A stretch of DNA of 64,000 nucleotides from Gonatopus flavifemur (lineage: Eukaryota > Arthropoda > Insecta > Hymenoptera > Dryinidae), in assembly GCA_018340375.1 (NCBI GenBank), contig JAFFJZ010000001.1:12976001-13040000 (forward strand), written 5' to 3'. Of this stretch, positions 11,430-23,400 are shown one piece after another. Position 1 is the stretch's first letter. The number at the start of each line of letters is the position of its first letter. The translations under genes and the position numbers were made by a program. The notes under the pieces are model-generated. The model saw only the letters and a program-made list of their open reading frames with translations. It did no database searches and was not told the DNA's origin.

Positions 11430-12003
11430 TACTGGGTGATTCAAAATTGCCGTACACTTTTCTGACAGCAGATTCTTGATGAAATTCCAAAAAGATTTTG
11501 GTCCGAAATATTCAGATCTGATCCTTAGATTCGGAGATATGAGCAATTTTCAATTTTTTGAAGAATTCAAATACCTCGGAAGGATACCATATTTCTGACC
11601 TTTGAATCCAACACCATTCTCCAAGTCAGATCACGGGATATCCCTGGAGAAAAATAAATCTAATTTAGCTTCCTTCGTTGTGGAGTTATAGCGATTTAAA
11701 GTTGTTGAATTCTGATTGACTGGAATGCAAAACATTTCAAACCTCTATAACTCCACAACGAAGGAAGCTAAATGAGATTTATTTTTTTTCTCAGGGATAC
11801 CCGGTGAGCTGACTTAGAGAATGGTATTGGATTCAAAAGTCAGAAATATTGTACTTCCGAGGTATTTGGATTTTGAAAAAATCAAAAAATGCTCATATCT
11901 CCGGATCTAAGGATCAGATCTGAATATTTCGGATCAAAATCGTTTCAGAATTTCATCAAGAATCTAATCTGAAAAAAATACGGCAATTTTGAATCACCCA
12001 GTA
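11430..12003. mobile_element. MITE, TA-flanked, CTGGGTGATTCAAAATTGCC ends
   Basis: It is a 574-bp near-complete inverted repeat. TA + CTGGGTGATTCAAAATTGCC at the left and GGCAATTTTGAATCACCCAG + TA at the right. The arms of about 270 bp pair almost throughout, and the centre falls near 11715. The TA duplication fits Tc1/mariner-type transposition. Confidence 0.9.
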
Positions 12004-12781
12004 TAGTACTATAATATACTATGTATACATAGTATACGTAAGTGTACGTATAAACAATTGTCACACTGCAAAATGAAAGAATTTTGATCTCATTTTTAAA
12101 TATTCTAGACTGAATTATCCATCAAACTCTACACTGTTGAAAATGTCTTTGAATTTAATATATTTTCCATGTACATTTGTCAATGAAATTTCCGATTCTT
12201 GGTGATTGAAATCAGGATTCATTTACAAGTAACTGAATTTCACATTTTTGCTATATTATATCATACATTAATATATATTTTCGTAATTGCAATTTCAATA
12301 AATTTTTCAGTTACGTGAATAACTTTTGCTTCAATTACATATCATTGGAAGTTGAATCAGAAATTTCTAACAGTGTACATGACTGACCATAAGATATGCA
12401 TTGCTCATAATCAACACATTATCCGATTGAATTAAATTTAATACGGCTATAACTCATTTTCATCCCATATTACGGCTGAAATCGCAACATTGCTGATTTC
12501 AAGTCTCATCTAAAAATCAGTCGATCATGGAATCAAGATTTACTTTCAACTGTGTTGAAAGTCAACTACGTATTCTCTGAATTCAGATCAGTGAAATCTC
12601 ACTGTTTCTGCAGTTAAAAGTCGGCCACTGAATCAAATTAGTGGAATACCATTGAACAGTCACTGGTTATGCAATGGAAGTGTTTATATAACTGATTGTG
12701 CAGTGCATTTGCACTAATTCGCATTGATCGACTTTCCATCGCAATCAGTGACATTTCACTGTTTTGAATTTGGAGAGTACT
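12004..12781. other. AT-rich stretch, CAGTG-dotted; no gene seen
   Basis: TCAGTGAAATCTCACTG and similar steps recur between 12400 and 12780, suggesting an old element whose ends I could not fix. Confidence 0.35.
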
Positions 12782-13419
12782 CAGTAAACACACGCACGTT
12801 TTAAAAACGTCAAAAACAGTCAATAACCACACGTTGTGAATTAGTAATATTCTTGCGTTGATTCAACGTAAAAATGTCACGGCAGATCACGTGTTTTCCA
12901 ACCATGAAATAACGTCATATCAACGGTTTGAACATCGTTTAAAAGACGTCAAATATTGACGTGTCCTAATGATGGTTCTAAAACGTGAATTGAATCCAAC
13001 AAATTATTTTGAAAACTTTTCATTCAATATCGAGAACAATAGTATTTCTGAGTATGATAGAATTTGGAAAGTATGTCACACTATTTAACTATCTTGCTCT
13101 CTGTTGAAAATTTAACCATTGTTGGATTTCGTTCGACATTTTTAGCAGAATATCTTTAATTGAAGTTCAAACACAAGGTGTTATAAACACATTCTAAACG
13201 CGTGATTCAAATCCGTTCAAAACACGTTTTTTGAGGACGTCGTTTGATGGTTATTTTTGAATATTAGTTTAAATTACACGTCATCAAAACGTAATTTCTG
13301 ATCGTCTATTTCCCTATCAAATTTCAACTGAAAATCAACGTTATGAAATCAACGACTGACGTCCGTTGGACAGTCTAACGTTCTTTCAACGTTGAAATAA
13401 CGTGTGTGTGTTGATTGGG
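12782..13419 (-). mobile_element. Family C element, reversed copy
   Basis: Reverse complement of 4537-5172, including the distinctive AACGTTGAAATAACGTGTGTG end. There is no sign of the CAGGGTGGTGAC outer element here, so the family C unit moves on its own. Confidence 0.8.
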
Positions 13420-13423
13420 TAAG

Positions 13424-13660
13424 TACACGGAGAAAATATTTCATTAAATATCACAGTGTACTATCGGATCATGGCGCCATATCGGTTTCTTCGACAAAAA
13501 TTACTGTGTGATTCTGTAGAAGCCAACAGAAAACAAGTAATCTATAGAGTATATTCTCCTACATATACGAAATCACACAGTAATTTTTGTCGAAGTAACT
13601 GATATGGCGCCCTGATCCGGTAGTACACTGTAATATTTGATGAAATATTTTCTCCGTGTA
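13424..13660. mobile_element. MITE, TACACGGAGAAAATATTTCA ends
   Basis: It is a 237-bp hairpin with TACACGGAGAAAATATTTCA at the left and TGAAATATTTTCTCCGTGTA at the right. The arms pair through GATATGGCGCC and AATTACTGTGTGATT. It lies directly beside family C copy 2. Confidence 0.9.
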
Positions 13661-16490
13661 GTTGATGTAACTAATCCTCTTTTTCCGCGTTCAAAGAATA
13701 ATTTTAATACATTTGTTTTCATTCTCTTGAAACTAATAAAACAATTTCCGTTTGCAAAGATGTTGGCCTGAAAGAAAATAATGTTTTATAAAATATGTTC
13801 GATTTCAATACTTTGAAGCATACAAAATTTCGCATTTTGTATTTTCATGTTTGAATCAAGAGAAAAAAATGACTATCGTATGATCGTTAATATAAAGTCG
13901 TGTTCTATAAAATCACCAATGTACAAGGTACAGTCGGTACTTGTGAGATTCGTGAAATGCGAACAAAGTGGTGTTCCACGTGCATATCGCGCACGTATAG
14001 GATTTGAGTGCTCACGCGCTTACCTCACGACATTTGACGATGATGCCCCAACTGCACTGACGTCGGTCTCATTGGTTCAACCCCAATAAAGACTAGATGG
14101 GGGGTCTCCAACTAAGCTAACTCACTTGGGTTTGTTCTCGCGAGTCCACGCGACTCCGCGGGAGGTTGAGGGGGCCCTGTTGGTCCACACAGTCATCTAG
14201 AAGTACAGAAACGAACGGAAACCCGAGCATTAAAGTAATGATCGGTAAACTTCGTTGAATGAAAAGAGGTGTTCCCCTTTTCTTTTTTTTTTTCAAAATG
14301 CAAAATTACATCTTATACCGTCAACGGTCGCATCATTTCTTCAAAGGGGAATTATTTTCATTACATCGGGAACAGCTCTTCAATCTCAATTCCGTTGATA
14401 TACATATGTCAATCACATAATTAGTCTTATTCGCCATGTTTAGTAGTCGCCTTTTAAATAACATCTAAACGTGTTGCGTAAGACATTTGAAAATGAATAG
14501 AATCGTAAGAGCAATTGAAAAATGAGTATTAATTTATTAAAAATCAATCGAATGGTATTTTAACGAACATAGATATATTTTTGTATGACGTGACTTTTTC
14601 TCTAGTCAACTAACTCGAATCAACGGACGGTGAAAGAGCAGAAAGACAGAGATAGAGAGGACTTTAAGCCACATTGTTTGACCGCACGCAGCGAACAAAA
14701 CTTGTACGAAAGCCTTTCTCCTTCTCTCCAACTCAAAACCTCTGGTAATCCCAAACAAATTCGCGGATTACACTCTCAGCATGAATTATTTAATCTCAGC
14801 ACGGTTTCATTGGTTTAGTTAGTGACCCATGGGGGTTTTACACGAGAGATCGCACACACCCGCTCACCATGTGATACACTTTCCGTGCTTTCTCTCTTAA
14901 CCTTACTCGTTCTCCCTTTCATCCTTTCATCTCCTCGCAATGACAATTCATTCATCCTCCCTTCTCATTTTTTTTAAAATAATTTTGGCGATAATGAGCT
15001 ATGTACGAAACTTGGGTGAATGGAATGTTTATCAAACTCCAGATACAGCGGAGAAGAATTGAATGGAATCATTTGCGATCCTCGAAACCCACAAAATCAA
15101 GATGTATACAAGCTCATAAGCGTGGGCGACATACTACGACGACGACGACGACGATGACGACAATAACCGAGCTACATCGTTTCAGACCTCGAACAAGGGT
15201 AAAAAACAAGTATGAAATTATATCTCGAGCAAAAAATCTAACGATCGTCTTCAAACTTCAACGAATATATTCAAATGAATTTACAGAGTTATGAATAGAA
15301 ATGACAAATAGACAGATCAGTTTCACTGATATGAGCAATATTTTGAAAAATAAATTTCTATAGGTTTCATTTTCTAATACTCTTTCAACGAACATAGAAA
15401 ATGATGGCATATGTGCGTATACTTTTATTCATAGGAGAATGAAGAGAAAAAAGATGATTCGTCGTCATATGTATAAGTCAGTTCATAATTTCACGTCCCA
15501 CGCCTTTATCTCGCGAGATAATCGTGCGTATCTCGGCGATGCATAAATTATATCTCCCGGGTGAAATATAACGCCAAGGGGGTAAAGAATGTTGGGGAGA
15601 TATCGGAGAGTCGATGTCGTAAATATTTGTCGATCGTGACCAACTGGAAATGGAAAAAAGGAATGGAAGAACTCCTATCCTAATTCATAAACCAATATTT
15701 ATTCATATAATAAAATGTAGAGCACGTGAAGCAAGAAAATTTGAAAACTCCCTGCTACGTCGCTAGATGTCATATCCATCGAATTTTATTCCCGGGATTA
15801 GATTTATGTATCTGGAGGATTATAAATTTGATGGAATCGATGGATTCTAGATAACGTTGATTCAATCGTAAACATAAAATTTTGAAATCTTCAGCAAAAC
15901 GTTACTGATAAGAATCACCAACCAGAATATATCGAAAATACGATTTTATGTAACTCTCTCTTTCGTTACACTGAGGCCTCTGCAATGCCTCACCAAAAGT
16001 TACCGAAGGCAAAGAGGAGGAGATAAAAACGGAAAGAGAGAAAAAGAGAGGAGAGTTATCAATGAACAAGAGATAAGGATCGTCGATGAGACGTAGAGGG
16101 ACTATTATACGAATACTGAGACCTGCTGAGACTCAACCAAACCCACCTTTTCTTTTTGCATCTTTTCTCCTTCTCTATCTTGCCCCTTTACTTCGTAAAC
16201 CTCCGTCTAGACATTCTAAATTTGAATAATATTTTTATGAATGAGTGGAGGACGCGCCATAAATCGCCCCGGGAATATTGTGATGTGAATACTGTTGGAC
16301 CAGCAACAGATTCCCGAAGTGGTTGTAGCGTTGTATACTCAACAAATCTATCTGAAATCGTTTCGTGTGGAACGAAGGCGCGTTATCTTGACCTTAAGAA
16401 ATATCTATGAAAAATTTCACGTACATTTATGTGAAGTCATTAACATGAGTAAAAAAATCCACAAATCCAAGGTAAAATTCTTACATTTAT
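13661..16490. other. Largely unique sequence with CG-containing patches, no gene recognised
   Basis: This is the longest stretch of low repeat content on the left side. A GC-rich patch lies at 14090-14180 (CTCGCGAGTCCACGCGACTC). Short ORFs have no family features. It could hold regulatory or untranslated sequence, but nothing proves it. Confidence 0.4.
15134..15153 (+). repeat. ACG trinucleotide microsatellite
   Basis: Six to seven ACG units, followed by imperfect units. Confidence 0.8.
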
Positions 16491-16823
16491 GCACGGAAGA
16501 AATAATTTAGCTGCAACAGCTGAAGTGGCTAGCACGGATATGGACAGCCATTGAATTAGCTCCTGCAGTTAGATTTCAGCTGTTACAGGAAAAAAAATGT
16601 GCCATTTGTAGTTGATTTATTCACTGTAACAGATAAAATTTAGCTACAGGAGCTAATTTAATGACTGTCCATGCCCGTGCTAGCCACACGAGAAAACAAT
16701 TCACTATGGGAGCTACTTGATATTTGGATAGTGAAAAAATCTGTTGCAAAAGCTAGATATCAGCTCCACATCATTTTTCTCCGTGCGCTTAGTTACTGCA
16801 GCTAAATTATTCTTTCCGTGTGC
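16491..16823. mobile_element. MITE, GCACGGAAGAAATAATTTAG ends
   Basis: GCACGGAAGAAATAATTTAG at the left faces CTAAATTATTCTTTCCGTGTGC at the right. The interior is rich in TTAGCTGCA / CAGCTAA steps. It is related in ends and motif to the element at 57042-57216. Confidence 0.75.
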
Positions 16824-17536
16824 TTGAAATTTGATATTCCATAATAAATGACTAAAATACACCAAAAATCAGTGGTATTTGGTTTCAGCTTGGCGTCAGT
16901 TTATAAACAAACTTTTCGAGTATTTCAAACTATTCTCATACTAAATAAAATTATTGAAAACGACTCGTTGGTTTTCTACTTCATTCCCAATAATGATATT
17001 CCCATCTAACTGCATCTGAACCCACATAGCACGAAATGTATCGGAATATCGCTGCAATATTACAGAAGTAGCGAGATTTCGATACGTTACTGACACATTT
17101 TGTGGCATGCAGAAATGGATCTGATCTAATCTGATCAGGTCTGGATTTCGTCTTCTTTTCCTTTCGCCACTTTATTTCACTCTTCTTCGACAAAATATCC
17201 CTATCGAGTCGATACTCGAATAATATTCTTGTACAGAATATCAAATCTAAAAGACATATCCATAAACATTGCACGTGGAAAATTGAGAACTGCCAATGTA
17301 TTTGTTCAACGGATAACGGTATTGTTTTTCATTCATATCAGCAGTAACAACGGTATAAAAAACGATACAACAGAATATTCTCACCACATTGAATTGAAAA
17401 TCATCAGGAAAATTTAGGTACATGAATATTTACTGTTATAATTCTCATTTGTTGTGTATAAGCACCCAAATAATAAATTCAAGTATGCGTGGTTGAGACT
17501 CGATTGAGATTTGATATAGATTTGATAAATGTGTCC
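16824..17536. other. No gene seen; CCCACATAGCAC-type fragment at 17021-17110
   Basis: The fragment begins CCCACATAGCACGAAATGTA and shortly meets ACACATTTTGTGGCATGC, like a short cousin of family B. Nothing else is recognised. Confidence 0.4.
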
Positions 17537-18804
17537 CATATAGAAATTTATAATCAGCACTAGCATGGTGCAACGTAGATAATGTATGGCCGAGGCTTGG
17601 CAACCAAGCATGGCGCAAACCTGGAATGATAACATCATTTTATTATTTACCTACGTGTTTTTCCAATGAAGTTCCATCATCGATGAAACAATGGCAATGA
17701 AATATACCATCATTGGCAAACAATTGGAAATTTTGTTTGTCAACACTGCGCCAATGATCAAAGTGAAAAATATTTAACCCAGAAATATATAAAAAGTATG
17801 CGCATTTCGCAATTTCTGACATATGTTGTTTGAAGTCTTGTTGTTTTCCCCTCATTTGTTTGTGAACAACTCGGCGTCGTTTGTCGGTAAATTTTGCCAT
17901 GAGAAGTAGACACAATGTATGTTAGCTCAGCGGTAGGAGCCCTCTAGTGTGACTCATAGTAAAGAGCGATTGACTGTTCTTCCAAAGACTTACTTAAGTC
18001 TTCCCGGGAAAAAAAACTCCATATATGGACCCATATATGGATTTTGGCCATATATGTTCATATATGGTCATATATGAAAGTGGGGAATCTATCGGCATTG
18101 ATCTCACTTCTCTCTCCTTTGGTTTTTCATCATATTCCATGTAAAATTGTGACAATTTTTTGTCCATATATGGATGTATAAGATAATGTATGATTGAATA
18201 TGATCACATATGGCCATATACAGTCTCATTCATACATGATCATGTATGGCCAAAATCCATATATGCTCATATATGATCTCATATATGTTTATATATGTTC
18301 ATATGTATTTCATATATGTTCATATATGATTCATATACGCTCATATACGACCATATATGAATTATTTTTTCCCGGGTTATATATTCTTCGTATACGCGTT
18401 TCACCACTCGCGAGAAACACTTGATTAGGAACGTAGCAAAAATATTATATAGGTTGCCAATATTGAGCCATGCTATTACCAATGATCGGCGCTACATTGA
18501 AAACTAATTTCTACCGAAACTAGGCCAAAGTTTGGGGCAATATTCAACCACATTTTGAATGATCCTGGCGTTGAATGAAATCTATCGTTTAGACAATGTT
18601 GGGCCAAGTATAAGCCAAGCTTGGCGCAATTGTGCCACAATAATAGGCTGACAAACGAAATCCGTCGAACACCGTCATCGGCGCAACCTTGTATTTATTG
18701 TTAATCAACATTGAAGATTTATAGATTGCCAAGCCTTGTCTGTCAACATTGCGCCAAGCTATATTTTATTGTCAGCATTGGCGAAACCCAAGAATTTTTG
18801 TATG
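17537..18804 (-). mobile_element. Family A element, copy 4 (reversed, interrupted)
   Basis: The left part (17537-18002) and right part (18377-18804) align to the continuous copies at 31997-32896 and 5326-6187. They are separated by the CATATATG element. A tRNA D-arm-like GTTAGCTCAGCGGTAGGAGC lies at 17921-17940. Confidence 0.75.
18003..18376. mobile_element. CATATATG-rich element with CCCGGGAAAAAA ends
   Basis: CCCGGGAAAAAAAACTCC at the left faces ATTATTTTTTCCCGGG at the right. The interior consists largely of CATATATGG-type steps. Family A copies elsewhere lack it, which proves insertion. Flanks suggest at most a TT duplication. Confidence 0.85.
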
Positions 18805-20693
18805 CGTCACTGTCTATCCAGGAGAATCCAGGTTCAGAAAAATCAGTTTGAATACATATGAATTGTCGGATGTGATTATATTTACGGAAGGAAGGGAATG
18901 AGATATCTTGAATCAAAGATACGGATAGGGCCTATCGAAATCTATATTTCATATAGCGCATGCATGCATAAATACGGAGTGCATCAGTTCGTGTCGTTAC
19001 ACCGTCTAAATCATTAGATACTCGAAAGCAAGAACCCCTGGAGAGTTAGAAGCATTAGTTCATCTGTCTCTGAGTTTCACTTGGCAGCCGTTCCCTTCCT
19101 TCAGAGTCCTCACAGAATCGTTCCGCTTCTTCCCTCATTTGCCATCTCCTTTTCTCCCCGTATCCTTTATCTATTTATTCATCCATCTCACTTTCCTTCA
19201 CCAACAAGGAATTATCTATCCATCTCATTTCTTTTCACTAGCATCGAATTTTGGCTCGCGAGCGCGTAATATATATGAATCCCACGCATCGAACCCCGTT
19301 GCACCGCGGGATATAGCGAACGACATGTGTTCCTCCTCTCCTTCTTTCCGATATGTTCTTCTTTTTGTTCTTTTATTCCACTTCTTTCTTCTTTCTCTTC
19401 GTATATACCTATTGTGTTGTCGTTTCTTATTTTATTTCACGGGTGTCGTTTCGGAAATTGGCGCCCCAAACGGGAGAGAAGCTCCAAACGGAAAAGGAGA
19501 AAAGAAAGAAGAAGTGGTCGGACTAACTTCAACTGCAGAACAAAAGTCGTTCTCTTTAATTAGACTTACTCAGTCTTCTGAAGATCGTGTTTTGTTTTTT
19601 TATTTTCTTTCTACTTCTCACTATCATCTTTTTGTCGAAAGAATTCATTGGGAAGATACACATATTTTGATCGAAGAATGCGAAATATTCGTTTTTTAAC
19701 ACACCCTGCGTGAGTTTTTTTCAACAATTCTCAAAGAAATTTAATAATATTTTATTGTAATCTTCAATCCACCTATCCGCAATCACCGGGAGTGGGAAAG
19801 TTTTTGTACACAATATCTATCTTTGTCTTGATGGAAAAAGAACATTTGGCAGGCACGAGCCAAAAGAATACAGGAAGAACAATAGCAGGAAACATTTGTT
19901 CTTTCATGATTTTCACCAAGGCCATTATAACTGATTTCACGGGGAAAAAACTGTTCATTTGTTTTATCATATTTTGAGATTAATGTGCGTTCGATTTATG
20001 CTTGAATTTTCGGAATTGTGAAAACGGAATGAGGAATGGAAAATTAGACTCAAAACTGATTTACAGACTTTTATTTTTCAATCATATTTCTCCCAAACAA
20101 TGATCCGTTATGTTCATCTTCGATCATAAATCTCCAGGAATACTTTTGGCACAACGAAACTTGTTGGATAAGTAGTCATGTGAAAATAACAACAACATTT
20201 TTCATTCAATACTCTCCATTTTACTCCAATTGTGTATTAAAGAAGAAAAAGGAAAAAATACGAGAACAGCACATTTAATATTGATGATGGGAATTATAAT
20301 TTTTCTAATTAATCTTCCTCGATTAATGATAAATCAATCTTGGACGGTTTATCGAATTACCATAGATTGTTAATGATTCGTGTCGTTTCTATCGAAGCGT
20401 TCATAATTCACGTCGAAGGTTAGAAACAAGGAACAACAAAGATATCAGTCAGAGATTTTACTAGTTTCTACGCCAGAAAAGCCATGTCATGATACGTAAG
20501 AAGAACCGTATTTCTTTGTATATTCATAATTCTCCTTTTTACCCTATTAAAGGGACATACCAGCGCTGAGACTCTGCCCTTTTTGTTTATGATGAACTAT
20601 TCAGAAATTCTTTGACGGAATTAAAATACTGCTTTGTGCAGTCATCGCGTTGGGGCATTCAGAATCGCTGAAGACAGCGGTTTCTTGAGTTTA
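18805..20693. other. Low-repeat stretch with pyrimidine-rich patches, no gene recognised
   Basis: TTCTTTCTTCTTTCTCTTCG-type tracts lie at 19120-19420. A 186-codon ORF (19139-19699, plus strand) is open mainly because of this composition and shows no family features. A composition-driven ORF is the safer reading. Confidence 0.4.
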
Positions 20694-21143
20694 TTAACCC
20701 ATTAAGTCCGGGAAATGCAGGATCTCAACTGTAATTTTAAACGTTGCAAATGATATTTAAATCATTAAAAACTCATGGTAAAAATACCTCACCCACTATT
20801 TTCGAGGTTGCTCTTTCGGTTGCTGAGGTCAAAATTACCTTCAGATGGCGCTGGAATACCGATAAGGCCGATTTAAAATGAAAAGTCGACAAAAAATTGG
20901 AGGATATTTGACTTTGTGATTTTTTCACGGGTTGAAAATGCACTCAAAATTATTCAAAACATCAACCAAGGGTGCACAAAATATCTCAACTTTACGATAG
21001 AATTTTTTCCCAGGCTTGAAGGAAACCTAACCTCTCTCAATTTACCATATATTCACCAAAATAACTCGCAATTCTGAGAATCTAGAGAAAATTGACAGAA
21101 CATATAATTTTATTCGTTCAGTATTCTTCAAGAGGAGTACCCG

Positions 21144-21810
21144 GAGGTTTTTGAGGTCGTTGACTACGAATCAAACATCAGATTTTCAAAATTCAAAATA
21201 ACGGATCCAAGATGGGAAGTGGAAAAGCCTCGAAAATGGATGAAAATCGGTATGCTTAGGTTTTTGAGGTTCCTGATTACGGATCCATTATCAGATTTTC
21301 AAAATTCAAGATGTCGGACCTAAGATGGTGGATGAAAAGTCAAAAAAAGCCTCGGAGATGGATTGAAATCGATCCACCGAGGTTATTGAGGTCGCTGATT
21401 ACGAATTCAGCATTAGATTTTCAGAATTCAAGATGGCGGACCCAAGATGGTGGACGCAAATTCGAGCAAACTCTCAAAGATGGATGAAAATCGGTATACT
21501 AGGGTTTTTGAGGTCACTGACAACAGATTCTGAAAATCCAAAATGGTGGACCCAAGATGGCGGACGAAAAGTCAAAAAAAGCCTTGAAAATGGATGAGAA
21601 TCGGTATGCTGAGGTTTTTGAGGTCTCTGATTACGAATCCAGCATCAGATTTCCGAAATTCAAGATGGCGGATGAAAATTCCAGGAAACTCTCGAAGATG
21701 GATGAAAATCGGTATACTGGGGTTCTTGAGGTCACTGACAACGAATCCAGCATCAGATTTCCGAAATTCAAGATGGCGGATTCAATATGGCATACTGAAA
21801 TTCATAAAAT
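21144..21810 (+). repeat. Tandem ~115-bp units in the left foldback arm
   Basis: Six units begin near 21144, 21260, 21378, 21500, 21612 and 21718 with GAGGTTTTTGAGGTC-like sequence and include AAGATGGCGGA. The frame over the last two units stays open (21557-21925, repeating DENRY and SSIRFPKFKMAD), but this follows from the repeat length and is not good evidence for a protein. Confidence 0.8.
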
Positions 21811-22405
21811 GCTTCTAAATCACGAGAAAATGTGTATACGAGGAGATTTTTGGGGTCGGCGTGTAATTAGACTGGTGACACGTGATGAAAATATTAGAAG
21901 TGGATATCACTTATTCTTAGGGTAATTGAATTTGACATTATCATCAAGTGAATCGGAGAAAATAAAGACGAAGTTTATCGCATGAAGAACTGAGTTATTG
22001 GGGAACATACAAGAATATAAACTTGCTACGTAGTTTGACTTGGGAAACGTGCACATGGAATGACCCAATCAAACGAAAAGACATCTTTTAGATATCTAAA
22101 AGATATCTCGCAATTTTGAAAGATGTCTTGCAAGGTCTCGAAGATGTCTTTTAGAAATCTAAAAGATGTCTCACGTGACTGATTTCGACAAGTTGAAGAC
22201 ATCTCAAAAACGTCTTGCGGAAGATATGCTTTAGACGTATTCAATCAAGTCTTAAAAATGTCTTGAAGAATTCATAAAAATATCGTGAAAAAATCTTGAA
22301 TCGTGCATAAAAAAAATTCTCCCCTCTTTTTCTTCTTCTTCCTTCTTTATTTTCTTTTGATCTCTCCTCTAAGTCCTACAAATTTTACTTCATTCCGGAT
22401 TTTTG

Positions 22406-22472
22406 GGGTTGCGGGATCGAACCCGGACATTTCACGACGTACCCACGCTTCGATGACCTGAGCCATACGGAC
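22406..22472 (-). ncRNA. tRNA-like module in the foldback spacer
   Basis: On the minus strand GTATGGCTCAGGTCATCG (A box/D arm) is followed by GTCCGGGTTCGATCCCG (a perfect B box GGTTCGATCC in a paired T arm). The acceptor stem is not convincing. Confidence 0.45.
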
Positions 22473-22580
22473 AATTTGATGACAGTGCTCATAATTGTCA
22501 ATATGACATAGTGAGATATAATGTCAGCGGTGTACATTTTCAGAGTAAAAATGATCTTTTGAATAAGATGTTTTGACATA

Positions 22581-22672
22581 TACCCCAAGAGAACACAAAC
22601 CTCCAAATACGTCCAACGGAGGTACTTGAACGTCTATTGGACGTTCTTGGAGGTTTGTGTTCTCTTGGGGTA
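22581..22672. mobile_element. 92-bp perfect hairpin MITE
   Basis: TACCCCAAGAGAACACAAAC at the left and its exact reverse at the right. The arms run for about 36 bp (to GTCCAA/TTGGAC) and the loop is about 20 nt. TA at each edge suits a Tc1/mariner-type target. Confidence 0.85.
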
Positions 22673-23224
22673 CAAATATAAGATAAGTTGACTGTGCTTA
22701 AACCTTGAACAGCTTAATGAATTTGGTGAAGAATATTGAAGGACATGATCCAGTGATCGTTACCCTAGTAACCCACAATCTTCGTCAAACTTTCTGAGAA
22801 TGTTTGCAGGACGTTTAAATATTCTAGGAACGTTCGGAGAATATTTTACGCACATTGGTGTTACTTGGGTTAGTGCCTGATGAATATCATAGATACATTT
22901 GAATTATTTTTTTCTCACTGTTATTAAAAAACAACTTATTAGTAAATGTGAATGAGAACTTGATGAAATCACCGTACACGAAGGCCGTATATAAAATTCA
23001 GCGTAAAAAGTTCGATAATTCGCAAAATATTGTGACTCGGAGATTCGTTAGTTTCAGTGCTAGCACTGCAAGGTTACAAAATCGTACTTTTCACAGAATT
23101 TGTTGGTATTCACATGGATTATTCAAGCTTTTAATTGATGAACGAATTCACCTTCTCTGCAATTTGATTGTAAACAAAGACATTTGAAGTGTTATCCATA
23201 TGCACTCATAACCTCAAAACTGCT

Positions 23225-23400
23225 GATCTTAGAGATGCATTTGGCAAAACATCTTAAACATATCTTTTGAAAGACATCTTCAAGACATATCGAAAAGATG
23301 TCCTTTAGATATCTTTTCGATATGGCTTCAAGATGTCTTTCAAAAGATATCTTCAAGATGTTCATATTTATTGTATATGAACATGTATATGTTCATGTTT
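23225..23400. repeat. AGATATCTT / AAGATGTCTT palindromic tract
   Basis: Repeated AAAAGATATCTTC and AAGACATCTTC-type steps in both orientations. A sister tract lies at 22070-22310 and a full element of this kind at 48598-49148. Confidence 0.55.

Noticed and set aside
18003..18376. CATATATG array considered as a CRISPR-like or satellite array
   Set aside because: Spacing is irregular, there are no unique spacers, and clear terminal inverted repeats plus the empty sites show a transposon insertion.
19139..19699. 186-codon open frame on the plus strand
   Set aside because: It is open mainly because of pyrimidine tracts (Phe/Leu/Ser-rich), overlaps other frames and shows no domain or splice context.
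21557..21925. 122-codon frame with repeated FKMAD motif
   Set aside because: It follows the tandem DNA units of the foldback arm; the frame is a by-product of the repeat, and the other arm and earlier units break it.
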